Source: Glutamicibacter protophormiae (GTDB lineage Bacteria > Actinomycetota > Actinomycetes > Actinomycetales > Micrococcaceae). Taken from it: 64,000 bases of DNA. The position numbers were made by a program, and so were the translations under genes. Below the pieces are notes generated by a model, which worked only from the letters and a program-made list of their open reading frames with translations, was not told the origin of the DNA and made no database searches. This document shows, piece after piece, positions 43,539 through 52,326 of this stretch. The DNA is taken from contig NZ_BMPH01000007.1 in NCBI RefSeq assembly GCF_014647495.1, positions 117,525 to 181,524 of the forward strand. The letters are read 5' to 3'. The first letter of the stretch is position 1. The number at the start of each line of letters is the position of its first letter.

Positions 43539-45362
43539 ATGTCACGACCACGTATCCGGGCCATTGCCTGCGCCGCAGCACTGGCCCTAGGACTGGGAGC
43601 AGCATCCGCAGTACCGGCGAGCGCCGATCCCAGACAGACCGAGAAGGACCCAGTCGCCCAGGGCAGCGGAGGCGCCGTCGCCTCCGTGGATCCCCAGGCC
43701 TCCGCGGCGGGAATCGAGATCCTGCGCAAGGGCGGCAATGCCGTGGACGCCGCGGTCGCCACCGCGGCCGCCCTGGGCGTCACCGAACCGTACAGCGCCG
43801 GCATCGGCGGCGGCGGGTATTTCATGTACTACAACGCCAAGACCGGAAAGGTCAGCACCATCGACGGGCGCGAAACCGCCCCGGCGGCCATGCCGAACGA
43901 CGCGTTCATCGACCCGGCCACCGGCAAGCCCTACAACTTCACCCCGGAGCTGGTCACCAGCGGGGTCTCGGTCGGTGTTCCCGGTACGCTGGCCACGTGG
44001 CAGCGGGCACTGGAGAACTGGGGCACGCAGGACCTGAAGAAGGTGCTGCAGCCTGCCATCCAGACCGCGTCGCGCGGTTTCGTGGTGGACAAGACCTTCC
44101 GCGAGCAGACGCTGGACAACAAGAAGCGCTTCGAGGCGTTCGAAGACACCAGCGAGCTCTACCTGCCCGGCGGCGACGCCCCGAAGGTGGGCAGCATCTT
44201 CAAGAACCACGACCTTGCGGCCACCTACCGGCTGCTGGCCAAGAACGGGCCCAAGGCCTTCTACCAGGGGAAGCTGGCGCAGGAGATCGCTGACACCGTC
44301 ACCGCGCCGCCCAAGAGCGCGGACACCGACCTGCCGGTGCCGGCCGGCTTCATCACCACGCAGGACCTGGCCGACTACGCCGTGGTCGAACAGGCGCCGA
44401 CCAAGGTCGAGTACCGCGGGCTTCAGGTCTTCGGCATGGCCCCGTCCTCCAGCGGCGGCACCACCATCGGCGAATCGCTGAACATCCTGGAGCAGTTCGA
44501 CCTGTCCTCCATGCAGACCCCGTCCGCGCTGCACCACTACCTGGAAGCCACCGCGCTGGCCTATGCCGACCGCGGCAAGTTCGTCGGCGACCCGGCGTTC
44601 GTGGATGTGCCGACCAGGACCTTGACCGGCCAGCTCTTCGGCGCCGAACGCGCCTGCGCGCTGGACCCGGAACGCGCGGCGGCCAAGCCGGTGGCTCCCG
44701 GGGACGTCGAGAACTTCGACGGGCTGTGCCCGGCGGAAACCGGCGTACCGGTTGACGAGCAGGACACCGAAAACGTGTCCACCACGCACCTGTCGGTGGT
44801 GGACCGCTGGGGCAACATGGTCGCCTACACGCTGACCATCGAGCAGACCGGAGGCTCGGGCATGATGGTGCCGGGGCGCGGGTTCCTGTTGAACAACGAG
44901 CTGACCGACTTCTCCACGGTGTACAACCCCGAGGATCCAAACCGCATCGACCCGGGCAAGCGCCCGCGCTCCTCCATGGCTCCGACCATCGTGCTGCGCG
45001 ACGGCGAGCCGGCGCTGGCCATCGGATCCCCGGGCGGTTCGACCATCATCACCACGGTGCTGCAGACCCTGGTCAACCGCATCGACCTGGGCATGGACCT
45101 CGGCCAGGCCATCGCCGCCCCGCGCGCCTCGCAGCGCAACACGGCGGCCATCACCGCCGAACCGGAGTTCATCACCGCCTACGGTTCCGCACTGGAGGCC
45201 TTCGGGCACAAACTGACCCCGGCCGGGGATTCCTTCACCCCGCAGGCGGAAATCGGTGCGGTGGCCGCCGTGGAAGTCGATGCCAACGGCAAGCTCACCG
45301 CGGCGGCAGAACCCACCCGCCGCGGCGGCGGATCCGCCATGGTGGTGAAGCCGGCCAAGTAG
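43539..45362 (+). CDS. ggt: Secreted gamma-glutamyltransferase
   Basis: This 607-residue periplasmic/secreted enzyme has a signal peptide (hydrophobic core about 8-20, AxA at ASA near 28). It shows the Ggt large-subunit blocks AVASVDPQASAAGIEILRKGGNAVDAAVA, GIGGGGYFMYYNAKTG and RGLQVFGMAPSSSGGTTIGE (given as separate blocks). The autocleavage/catalytic Thr lies in NVSTTHLSVVDRWGN, then NNELTDF and SSMAPTIVL with GSPGGSTI in the small subunit. Ggt hydrolyses or transfers gamma-glutamyl groups, giving access to glutathione-type thiols as sulfur and amino acid sources. It lies between the two SigL-promoter lipoprotein genes but has no such promoter itself. AGGAG lies upstream. Confidence 0.94.
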   Translation: MSRPRIRAIACAAALALGLGAASAVPASADPRQTEKDPVAQGSGGAVASVDPQASAAGIEILRKGGNAVDAAVATAAALGVTEPYSAGIGGGGYFMYYNAKTGKVSTIDGRETAPAAMPNDAFIDPATGKPYNFTPELVTSGVSVGVPGTLATWQRALENWGTQDLKKVLQPAIQTASRGFVVDKTFREQTLDNKKRFEAFEDTSELYLPGGDAPKVGSIFKNHDLAATYRLLAKNGPKAFYQGKLAQEIADTVTAPPKSADTDLPVPAGFITTQDLADYAVVEQAPTKVEYRGLQVFGMAPSSSGGTTIGESLNILEQFDLSSMQTPSALHHYLEATALAYADRGKFVGDPAFVDVPTRTLTGQLFGAERACALDPERAAAKPVAPGDVENFDGLCPAETGVPVDEQDTENVSTTHLSVVDRWGNMVAYTLTIEQTGGSGMMVPGRGFLLNNELTDFSTVYNPEDPNRIDPGKRPRSSMAPTIVLRDGEPALAIGSPGGSTIITTVLQTLVNRIDLGMDLGQAIAAPRASQRNTAAITAEPEFITAYGSALEAFGHKLTPAGDSFTPQAEIGAVAAVEVDANGKLTAAAEPTRRGGGSAMVVKPAK

Positions 45363-45458
45363 CCCGGCCGCGGCTCGCGCTCCGTCCGCGTCATGGACTG
45401 GGCGCGGGCCCGGCTTTTCGGCAGCAGCAGGCTGGAACTGAAAAACTCCCGGGGACGC

Positions 45459-45486
45459 TGAACCCGGAAGGGCGCTGTCTCGTTCT
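45459..45486 (+). promoter_or_regulatory. SigL-type promoter before second lipoprotein gene
   Basis: TGAACC (45459-45464), 16-base spacer, CGTTCT (45481-45486). The -35 and spacing match the other two SigL-type promoters; the -10 is weaker. It lies 72 bases before the start. Confidence 0.65.
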
Positions 45487-45557
45487 CACCTTGTACGGTT
45501 TTCCACCCTTCCGCCCCGGCGCTGCGGGAGGAACCAGGACGAACAAGGAGCACGATC

Positions 45558-46073
45558 ATGGGCAGGGCATTTTCGACAGCCGCGGTCCTCACCGCGGCAT
45601 TAACACTGGTTCTGGCCGGATGCTCCGGCCAGAACGGTTCCACCCAGGACACTTCAGGCACGTCGAACTACGGGGTGCCCAACACCAACAGCAGCCCGGT
45701 GCCGAATCTCAAGGAAAACGGCGCAATCCTGGAAATGCGGCAGACCGAGCTGGGCAGCATCGCCACCGACCAGCGGGGCATGAGCATCTACCAGTTCGAC
45801 GAGGACACGCAGAACTCGGGCGCCTCCTCCTGCACCGGCGGCTGCCTCGACCTGTGGCCCCCGGTCCCCTCGGGACCTGCCTCGCTGAGCGATGCCAAGG
45901 GCATCACCGGGAAGCTGGGCACCATCACCGGCACCGACGGCAAGCCGCAGCTGACGCTGAACGGCTGGCCGATGTACTACTACGTTTCGGACAGCAAGCC
46001 CGGCGACACCAAGGGCCAGGCCGTCAGCGACGTGTGGTGGGTCGTGGACAGCGCAGGCGCGCCGATCCACTGA
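45558..46073 (+). CDS. Lipoprotein with two secreted repeats (COG4315, PF03640 type), copy 2
   Basis: This 171-residue paralogue of the lipoprotein at 42821 has a signal ending LVLAGC, a short linker, repeat one around GSIATDQRGMSIYQFDEDTQ with the Cys pair CTGGCLDLWPPVP, and repeat two around QLTLNGWPMYYYVSDSKPGD ending VSDVWWVVDSAGAPI. The function is unknown. The paired cysteines and aromatic-rich repeats are shared. It is probably SigL-controlled. An AAGGAG lies upstream. Confidence 0.88.
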   Translation: MGRAFSTAAVLTAALTLVLAGCSGQNGSTQDTSGTSNYGVPNTNSSPVPNLKENGAILEMRQTELGSIATDQRGMSIYQFDEDTQNSGASSCTGGCLDLWPPVPSGPASLSDAKGITGKLGTITGTDGKPQLTLNGWPMYYYVSDSKPGDTKGQAVSDVWWVVDSAGAPIH

Positions 46074-46104
46074 GCACGCCAGCAGGCACGCCGCAGCTTA
46101 ACTG

Positions 46105-46148
46105 CCGACCGGCCCCGCCGCCCTTTCCAGGGCGGCGGGGCCGGTCGG
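46105..46148. terminator. Bidirectional hairpin terminator
   Basis: A perfect 20-bp stem (46105-46124 with 46129-46148) and 4-nt loop between the convergent lipoprotein and monooxygenase genes. Confidence 0.8.
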
Positions 46149-46167
46149 CTGCGGTAGCGCTTTGGTC

Positions 46168-47586
46168 CTAGACCTGGGTGGCCAGGCGGTTGGAAACCTT
46201 GAAGGACGCCGCGCGATGGGTGTCCTTGACGTGGTCGCCCGCGCCGAACAGCTTGTTGCGCAGCGAGCCGTCGGCGTATTCGGTCTTGTACGCACCGCGG
46301 GCCTGCAGCTCGGGAACAACGTACTCGACGATGTCCTCGAAGGTGCCCGGGGTGATGGCGTAGGCCAGGTTGAAGCCGTCGACGTCGGTGTAGTCCACCC
46401 AGTCGATGAGCTTTTCAGCGACCTCGGCGCCGGAGCCCACGGTGATCGGGCCGAAGCCGCCCACGCCGACCCACTCGGCCAGCTGGCGCACGGTCCACGG
46501 GTTACCCTCGTCGCCGCTGGCCTTCTGGAAGGTGGCCACCGAGGACTGGATGGCGTTGGACTTCACGTCGGCGCCGATGACCTCGTCCGGGTTGAAGGTG
46601 GACAGGTCGATGCCCATCCAGCCGGAGATCAGCACCATGGCACCCTCGATGTCCGCGTACGACTTGTAGTCCTCGTACTTGGCCTGGGCTGCGGCCGAGT
46701 CCTCGGCCGTGATAATGGTCTGCATCGCGAAGATCTTGATGTCGTAGCGGCCGCGGCCGGCGGCCTCTGCGTGGTCGCGGATCTTGGTGACGGTGTCCTT
46801 GAGCATTTCGCGGGTCGGGCTGGTCACGAAAACCGCCTCCGCGTTCTGCGCGGCGAACTTCAGGCCGCGCGGCGAGGTGCCTGCCTGGTAGATGACCGGG
46901 GTGCGCTGGGTGCTCGGCTCGGTGATCGCGATGCCCGGGACCTTGAAGTACTTGCCTTCGTGGTTGATCGGGTGCACCTTGGCAGGGTCGGTGTAGACGC
47001 CGGTTTCCTTGTCGGCCTGCACCGCGTCGTCTTCCCAGGAGCCTTCGAGCAGCTTGTAGACGACCTCGAGGTATTCGTCCGCGTGGTCGTAGCGCTCGTC
47101 GTGTTCCATCTGGTCTTCCTGGCCCATGTTGCGGGCGGCCGAGGGCAGGTAGCCGGTGACCACGTTCCAGCCCACGCGGCCGTTGGTCAGGTGGTCGAGG
47201 GTGGCCAGGCGGCGGGCGAACGGGTACGGGTGCTCGTAGGCGGTGCCGGCGGTGACGCCGAAGCCGAGGTTCTCGGTCACCGCGGCCATGGCTGAGACCA
47301 GCAGGAACGGGTCGTTGACCGGGGCCTGGGCGCCGGTGCGCAGCGGGGACTCGTTGGTGCCGTTGTACACGTCGTAGGTGCCCAGCACGTCGGCGATGAA
47401 CAGGCCGTCGAACTTGCCCTTTTCCAGCACCTTGGCCAGGTGGGTCCAGTAGCCGATGGTCTTGTAGTCGGCGGCCTTGTCCTTCGGGTGGCGCCACAGG
47501 CCAGGAGACTGGTGCGCGACGCAGTTCATGTCGAAGGCGTTGAAAAGGATCTCGCGCTTCGGATTCGCAGGCTGGTTCTCGCTCAT
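46168..47586 (-). CDS. NtaA/SnaA/DszA-type flavin-dependent monooxygenase (SeuA/SeuB-like), second copy
   Basis: This 472-residue monooxygenase is the same length as the one at 31914 and clearly paralogous. It starts EILFNAFDMNCVAHQSPGLW, then FDGLFIADVLGTYDVYNG, LATLDHLTNGRVGWNVVTGY, PVIYQAGTSPRGLKFAAQNA, and ends YADGSLRNKLFGAGDHV. It should oxidise an organosulfur substrate with FMNH2. ATG 47586 follows AAGGGG; the longer open frame overlaps the neighbour and is not coding. It is the second gene of the minus-strand SAM-riboswitch transcript. Confidence 0.9.
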   Translation of the reverse strand: MSENQPANPKREILFNAFDMNCVAHQSPGLWRHPKDKAADYKTIGYWTHLAKVLEKGKFDGLFIADVLGTYDVYNGTNESPLRTGAQAPVNDPFLLVSAMAAVTENLGFGVTAGTAYEHPYPFARRLATLDHLTNGRVGWNVVTGYLPSAARNMGQEDQMEHDERYDHADEYLEVVYKLLEGSWEDDAVQADKETGVYTDPAKVHPINHEGKYFKVPGIAITEPSTQRTPVIYQAGTSPRGLKFAAQNAEAVFVTSPTREMLKDTVTKIRDHAEAAGRGRYDIKIFAMQTIITAEDSAAAQAKYEDYKSYADIEGAMVLISGWMGIDLSTFNPDEVIGADVKSNAIQSSVATFQKASGDEGNPWTVRQLAEWVGVGGFGPITVGSGAEVAEKLIDWVDYTDVDGFNLAYAITPGTFEDIVEYVVPELQARGAYKTEYADGSLRNKLFGAGDHVKDTHRAASFKVSNRLATQV

Positions 47587-47659
47587 GGATGTGCCCCTTG
47601 TTCGTGGTTGAGAAGTGGTTGAGAAGTGGAAGTCTGGCGGGTGCGCGGCGCTGCGGCCG

Positions 47660-49003
47660 CTAGCCGGCGTGGTTCTGGGTGGGTGCGGACAGCTCTCCGG
47701 TGACCGAGAGCCGCTGGGGCTGGACCCCGTTGATCTCGTAGTCCCCCACGATGCGCGCCTTGTAGATGGCCGGGTTGTGGGTGGCGATGGTGCGCGCGTT
47801 GCGCCAGTGCCGGTCCATGTTGCAGCTGCTGCGGGTGGACGAGGCGCCCAGCCCGTCGAACAGCTTGCTCGTGGCGCTGATGACCAGCGGCTGCACGATG
47901 GTCTGCGCCCGGTTGGCGGCCAGCTCGCAGACCGCGAAGCGCTCCTCCGCATTCAGGTGCGCATCGGCCAGCGCCGCTTCGACCTCCAGTACGGCGCCGA
48001 TGACCACGGAATCCGCGGCGAAGACTTCGGCGGAGACCTCCCCCACCAGCTGCAGCACCTGCGGCTCGCGGTGCACCGGGACGCCGGTGCCGGTGGTGAA
48101 GCTGCGGGTGCGCGCCTGCACGGAACCGCGCATGTCGTTCAGCGCCGCACGGCCGATGCCGGCCTGCACCGCCATGAGCACCAGCTGGAAAATCGAAGCC
48201 TCGGGATCATTGGGGTCCTCCGGCATGAAACTGTCCACCGGAACCTGGTGGAACTCGGTGGTCCCCGTGCCGGTCAGCCCCTGGCCGAAGCCATCCCAGT
48301 CGTCAAGGATCTTCACCCCGCTGTGCTGGGTCGATACCACGGCAATCTGCCGGCCGGGGCGGTCCGGGCGGGCCACCGCGACGGTGGTCCAATCCGCGAA
48401 GATGGTGCCGGTACAGTAGTATTTTTCGCCGTTGACCACCCAGCGCCCGTCGACCTGGCTGGCCTTGGTGTTCAGCGCGCCCAGGGCGTTCCCGCCGTTT
48501 TCGGTGTAGGCGTTGCCGACAATCTGCCCGGCGGCGATGCGCGCAAACCACTTGCCCTTCAGCTGCTCGTCCTGCAGGCGCAGCACGTCTTCGACGAAGG
48601 CGACGTGGGCACGCCAGAGCTGCCCGATGTGGGAATCCGCCTCGGAAAGCTCAATCAGCAGGCGGAAGACGTCGCTGAGCCTGGCACCGTGGCCGCCGTT
48701 GGCGACCGGAAGGCGCAACGCCCCGAAACGCTCGCGGTTCAGCAACCCCACCTGCTCGAAGGGCAGGATGCGGTTGCGGTCCCGGTCCTTGGCTCCGGCG
48801 GCAATCTGGGCGAACACCGGACGGAAAATCGCGGCGAGGCGCTCGTAGTCTTCGTCGGCTCCGGGACCGGGAGTCACCTTGAGCAACTGGCGGGTCGGAC
48901 GCTCTTCGGTGAATTCATCGAGCTCCAGCGCATTGCCGGCTCCCGGCGTGCTCAGCGTGTTGAAGTCCACCTCGAGATTGTTTTGGGGTGCGCCAAAAGA
49001 CAT
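47660..49003 (-). CDS. SfnB/DszC/SeuC-like acyl-CoA-dehydrogenase-fold flavoprotein, second copy
   Basis: This 447-residue flavoprotein is paralogous to 33335-34579, sharing LPFEQVGLLNRERFGALRLP, FRLLIELSEADSHIGQLWRAH, GNAYTENGGNALGALNTKAS, VNGEKYYCTGTIFADWTT, DDWDGFGQGLTGTGT and NARTIATHNPAIYKARIVGDY (in order). An N-terminal extension of about 40 residues distinguishes it. It probably oxygenates sulfur compounds using reduced flavin. ATG 49003 is preferred because GAGGAC lies upstream, just below the SAM aptamer. It is the first gene of its transcript. Confidence 0.88.
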   Translation of the reverse strand: MSFGAPQNNLEVDFNTLSTPGAGNALELDEFTEERPTRQLLKVTPGPGADEDYERLAAIFRPVFAQIAAGAKDRDRNRILPFEQVGLLNRERFGALRLPVANGGHGARLSDVFRLLIELSEADSHIGQLWRAHVAFVEDVLRLQDEQLKGKWFARIAAGQIVGNAYTENGGNALGALNTKASQVDGRWVVNGEKYYCTGTIFADWTTVAVARPDRPGRQIAVVSTQHSGVKILDDWDGFGQGLTGTGTTEFHQVPVDSFMPEDPNDPEASIFQLVLMAVQAGIGRAALNDMRGSVQARTRSFTTGTGVPVHREPQVLQLVGEVSAEVFAADSVVIGAVLEVEAALADAHLNAEERFAVCELAANRAQTIVQPLVISATSKLFDGLGASSTRSSCNMDRHWRNARTIATHNPAIYKARIVGDYEINGVQPQRLSVTGELSAPTQNHAG

Positions 49004-49023
49004 AAAAAAGTCCTCGATTCTTT

Positions 49024-49108
49024 CCATCGATCCTGGCGGTAGCACCGTCCCGGCTAAAGGTGGTTGCTGCGGCGTCGTGGAGCCAGATCTCTCAGCCGCT
49101 CTGGATGG
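49024..49108 (-). ncRNA. SAM riboswitch (SAM-I/IV variant type), copy 2
   Basis: On the minus strand: CCATCCAGAGCGGC, GAGAGATCTGGCTC, ACGACGCCGCAGCAACC, P3 loop, GGTGCTACCGCCAGGATC and GATGG. P1 is CCATC with GATGG and P2 is GCGGC with GCCGC. It ends only 20 bases before the start codon, so control is probably at translation initiation. Confidence 0.92.
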
Positions 49109-49340
49109 GTCGTAATCATTTGTAGCCGTAACAAACGGGCGGCTCCAAGCGCCGAAGTCATATTTCGTCGCCGAAAGACTTGCTGTTGCAGAACCCGACG
49201 GGTGCTCTATGCGGTGAACCGCCGAAGATGACCCACGCATGGAAGGTAAAAATCGATCAAACCGTCATTCAATGAAATAAATAACGAAATATCCCACAGC
49301 TCGCGCAGTCATATCGAAGATTTTTCATGTTACGCAGGAT

Positions 49341-49370
49341 TTGCAATGAAATCGTTCGAATGCATGTAAT
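49341..49370 (+). promoter_or_regulatory. Probable promoter of the SsuBAC-acs transcript
   Basis: TTGCAA (49341-49346), 18-base spacer, TGTAAT (49365-49370). A start site near 49377 would begin the transcript right at the SAM aptamer. Confidence 0.5.
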
Positions 49371-49380
49371 AGACCTGTAA

Positions 49381-49476
49381 CCATCCCGAGCGGCCGAGAG
49401 ATCTGGCTCTATGACGCCGCAGCAACCACCGTTGAATCCTAGGATTCCCGGCCGGTGCTACCGCCAGGACCGATGG
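49381..49476 (+). ncRNA. SAM riboswitch (SAM-I/IV variant type), copy 3
   Basis: The aptamer runs from CCATCCCGAGCGGC through GAGAGATCTGGCTC, TATGACGCCGCAGCAACC and an extended P3 (about 49427-49456) to GGTGCTACCGCCAGGACC and GATGG. P2 is GCGGC with GCCGC. The 3' P1 strand GATGG runs directly into GGAG, the Shine-Dalgarno of the ATPase gene. Closing P1 on SAM binding would bury the ribosome-binding site. Confidence 0.93.
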
Positions 49477-49484
49477 AGATGATC

Positions 49485-50306
49485 ATGGCCACTGCCTTCG
49501 CCCTGCCTCAGACCGCCGACAGCACCAGCACGTCCACCGCCCTGCCCGTCGACTTCCGCAATGTCTCGCGTACGTTCACCACAAAGAATGAACAGCGCAC
49601 CGTTCTCGCGGACGTCAACCTGCACATCGATGCGGGCCAAGTCGTGGCGATCCTCGGTGCCAGCGGCTGCGGTAAGTCAACACTCCTGCGTTCGGTTTCA
49701 GGTCTGGATCGCCCTTCGAGTGGCGCGGTCTTCACCGGCGCCCGGGAAGTCAACGACATCAACGAACTTTGCGCGGTAGCATTCCAAGAACCGCGATTGC
49801 TTCCTTGGCGTTCGGTGCGAGAGAACATCTCGCTCGGACTGGCTTCGGGAACCAACAGGCTGGAAGGCAACGAACTCATTGACCAGCTTCTGGAGCTGAC
49901 CGGCCTGAGTCACGCGGCCGACCTGCGGCCACGCGAGATTTCCGGTGGCATGGCACAGCGGGTTTCCCTTGCCAGGGCGCTGGCACGCCGCCCTGGCGTG
50001 CTGCTGCTCGATGAACCATTTGGCGCTTTAGACGCACTGACCCGCCTGAAAATGCAGGACTTACTGCTGTCGATCCATGCATCGTTCCTAACGACCGTAT
50101 TGATGGTGACCCACGATGTCGACGAAGCTTTGACTCTCGCCGATCGCGTTGTGGTTCTTGGACGTCGTAACGGCCAGCAGTCGGCAACGGTCATTGAAGA
50201 CCTCCGGCTGGAGGCTCCCCACCCCCGTAGCCACAGCAACGAGCAGTTCGTTGCCAACCGGGCAAGGCTCCTTGGCCTTCTGGGCGTAGACGCCACAAAC
50301 CACTAG
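49485..50306 (+). CDS. ABC importer ATPase, SsuB/TauB-like
   Basis: This 273-residue ATPase of the nitrate/sulfonate/taurine importer family has Walker A GASGCGKST near 66, the AFQEPRLLPWRSVRENI Q-loop region typical of SsuB, signature ISGGMAQRVSLARAL, Walker B LLLDEPFGALD and HDVDEA switch His. Start 49485 is chosen because GGAG (49475-49478) is 6 bases upstream; other in-frame ATGs lie inside the riboswitch. It energises the transporter with the next two genes. Confidence 0.92.
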   Translation: MATAFALPQTADSTSTSTALPVDFRNVSRTFTTKNEQRTVLADVNLHIDAGQVVAILGASGCGKSTLLRSVSGLDRPSSGAVFTGAREVNDINELCAVAFQEPRLLPWRSVRENISLGLASGTNRLEGNELIDQLLELTGLSHAADLRPREISGGMAQRVSLARALARRPGVLLLDEPFGALDALTRLKMQDLLLSIHASFLTTVLMVTHDVDEALTLADRVVVLGRRNGQQSATVIEDLRLEAPHPRSHSNEQFVANRARLLGLLGVDATNH

Positions 50307-50389
50307 CGCCAGCTTCGCCGACGCACTTTCTCTTCAACGGCTGCACTTTCGCGGCCGCTGCACTCGCACGCACAAATCAAGGAATTCTC

Positions 50390-51412
50390 ATGCTCGCAAA
50401 CCACTTCACCCGTCGCACCGCATTGTCTCTCGCAGCCTTGGCAGTTGGCGCCGTTGCACTGTCAGGCTGCGCCGGCGAAAACGCTTCGGCCGCAGGCGAC
50501 GGCAAGACGCTGTCCATCGACTTTGCCACCTACAACCCGCTGAGCCTAGTTCTCAAGGAAAAGGGATGGCTGGATGCGGCAGCCAGGGAGCAGGGAGTCA
50601 CCGTCGAATGGATCCAGTCCGCCGGATCGAACAAGGCCAACGAAGCGCTGCGCGCAGACGCAGTTCAGGTCGGCTCCACTGCAGGATCCGCAGCACTGCT
50701 GGCCCGCTCCAACGGCTCGCCGATCAAGACCATCTCGCTCTACTCGCAGCCCGAATGGGCGGCATTGGTGGTCAACAAGGATTCGAAGATCACCACTCCT
50801 GCAGATTTGAAGGGCAAGTCTGTTGCCGCTACCAAGGGAACCGACCCATACTTCTTCTTGCTGCAAACATTGGAGGAAGCAGGGCTGAGCGAGAAGGACA
50901 TCACGCTGCAGAATGTCCAGCACGCGGACGGTCGCACCGCACTGGCAAATGGCTCGGTTGACGCATGGTCGGGTCTTGATCCCATCATGGCTTCCGCCGA
51001 GCAAGATGGGGCCAAGCTGTTCCACCGCAACCTCGATTACAACACCTATGGTGCACTGAATGCACGGGCCGACTTCATCGAGGAAAGCCCGGAACTGGCG
51101 CAGTTGGTTGTCGACTCGTATGAGAAGGCCCGAGAGTGGGCTGTTGCAAACCCGGACGAAACCGCAGAAATTCTCGCCGAAGTTGCGGGCTTGGACGCCG
51201 AAGTTGCCCAGACCGTAATCACTGAGCGTTCCAACCTGGATGTCGGCACGGTGCCGGGCGAGTCCTTCACCAAGGTCCTGGGCAATATCGCGCCAACCCT
51301 CGTTGCAAGTGGCGATGTATCCAAGCAGGAAACCGTTGACAAAGCATTAGCCACCTTGGTGGACGACCAGTTCGCCACCAAGGCCAACGCCAAGAATATC
51401 TCCGGAGAGTAA
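50390..51412 (+). CDS. ABC importer substrate-binding lipoprotein, SsuA-like
   Basis: This 340-residue lipoprotein has a twin-arginine-like THFTRRTALSLAAL signal, lipobox VALSGC and SsuA/TauA-family blocks. These are NPLSLVLKEKGWLDAAA, GSNKANEALRADAVQVGSTAGSAALLA and WAALVVNKDSKI, then LKGKSVAATKGTDPYFFLLQTLEEAGL, VDAWSGLDPIMAS and VDSYEKAREWAVANPDETAEI (listed in order). Members bind aliphatic sulfonates or taurine. AAGGA precedes the ATG. The SAM riboswitch upstream supports a sulfur substrate. Confidence 0.9.
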   Translation: MLANHFTRRTALSLAALAVGAVALSGCAGENASAAGDGKTLSIDFATYNPLSLVLKEKGWLDAAAREQGVTVEWIQSAGSNKANEALRADAVQVGSTAGSAALLARSNGSPIKTISLYSQPEWAALVVNKDSKITTPADLKGKSVAATKGTDPYFFLLQTLEEAGLSEKDITLQNVQHADGRTALANGSVDAWSGLDPIMASAEQDGAKLFHRNLDYNTYGALNARADFIEESPELAQLVVDSYEKAREWAVANPDETAEILAEVAGLDAEVAQTVITERSNLDVGTVPGESFTKVLGNIAPTLVASGDVSKQETVDKALATLVDDQFATKANAKNISGE

Positions 51413-51417
51413 TCCCC

Positions 51418-52254
51418 ATGTCCTCGCCAACCCAGAGCCCTAAGGCTGAGCGCAGCGACCTGACGGCCGGCAACAGGAACAAGCCTGGACTTGCCGCCAG
51501 GATCCTTCAGGCTCCCAAATGGCTTTTGTCATTGATTATCCCCATCGTGACTATTGCCGTGTGGCAGTACGTCACTGTGACCGGCATTGTCGCGCCTTGG
51601 TCGCTGCCCACCCCGGGGGCCGTCATCACGGCGGCCGGGGAACTGTTCCAGGGCGGAGATCTGGGCAAACACATCGGGATCTCCACCCAGCGTGTGCTGC
51701 TGGGCTTCGCGATCGGTTCACTCCTAGGGCTGTTCTTCGGTGCACTGGTAGGGCTGTCCAAGCTCGCCGATGCCCTGCTGAGCCTGAGCATCGGCGCGCT
51801 GCGTGCGGTGCCTTCGCTGGCATGGGTGCCGTTGCTGGTGCTCTGGATGAAAATGGGCGAAGACTCCAAAGTCACTCTCATCATCATCGGGGCGTTTTTC
51901 CCGGTCTTCACCACCGTCTCGCTGGCTTTGCGCCATGTCGACGCCCAACTCGTGGAAGCAGCCCGTTCTTTCGGCTTCAAGGGTTTGAACCTGCTGCGCA
52001 CCGTCCAGCTACCGGCAGTTGTCCCCTCCATTTTCTCCGGACTCCGACTAGCCCTGGCCCAGGCATGGCTATTCCTCGTGGCGGCCGAATTGCTCGGTGC
52101 TTCGATGGGTCTCGGATTCCTGTTGACTGATTCGCAGAACAACGGTCGCCTTGACCGACTGATTCTAACCATCATCTTGCTCGCCGTCTTCGGAAAAATC
52201 ACCGACGCCCTGTTGTCGGTCGCCGAACGCTGGGCGATCCGGCGCTGGACCTAG
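51418..52254 (+). CDS. ABC importer permease, SsuC-like
   Basis: This 278-residue permease has about six membrane helices and the SsuC/TauC signature: TGIVAPWSLPTPGAVITA, FAIGSLLGLFFGALVGLSKLA, LRAVPSLAWVPLLVLWMKMGE, the EAA loop EAARSFGFKGLNLLRTVQLP and SASMGLGFL-like LLGASMGLGFLLTDSQN near the end. It completes the sulfonate-type importer and lies 5 bases after the binding-protein gene. Confidence 0.92.
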   Translation: MSSPTQSPKAERSDLTAGNRNKPGLAARILQAPKWLLSLIIPIVTIAVWQYVTVTGIVAPWSLPTPGAVITAAGELFQGGDLGKHIGISTQRVLLGFAIGSLLGLFFGALVGLSKLADALLSLSIGALRAVPSLAWVPLLVLWMKMGEDSKVTLIIIGAFFPVFTTVSLALRHVDAQLVEAARSFGFKGLNLLRTVQLPAVVPSIFSGLRLALAQAWLFLVAAELLGASMGLGFLLTDSQNNGRLDRLILTIILLAVFGKITDALLSVAERWAIRRWT

Positions 52255-52326
52255 GCCAACCACCGGATCTTCTGCACACCCCGATCGCTACCACCGAAAT
52301 TCGTATTTCAACCCAAGGAAACTGCA

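Noticed and set aside
47587..47952. N-terminal extension of the second DszA-like monooxygenase
   Set aside because: It overlaps the coding sequence of the SfnB-like gene in another frame, and family homology begins at the ATG at 47586 behind AAGGGG.
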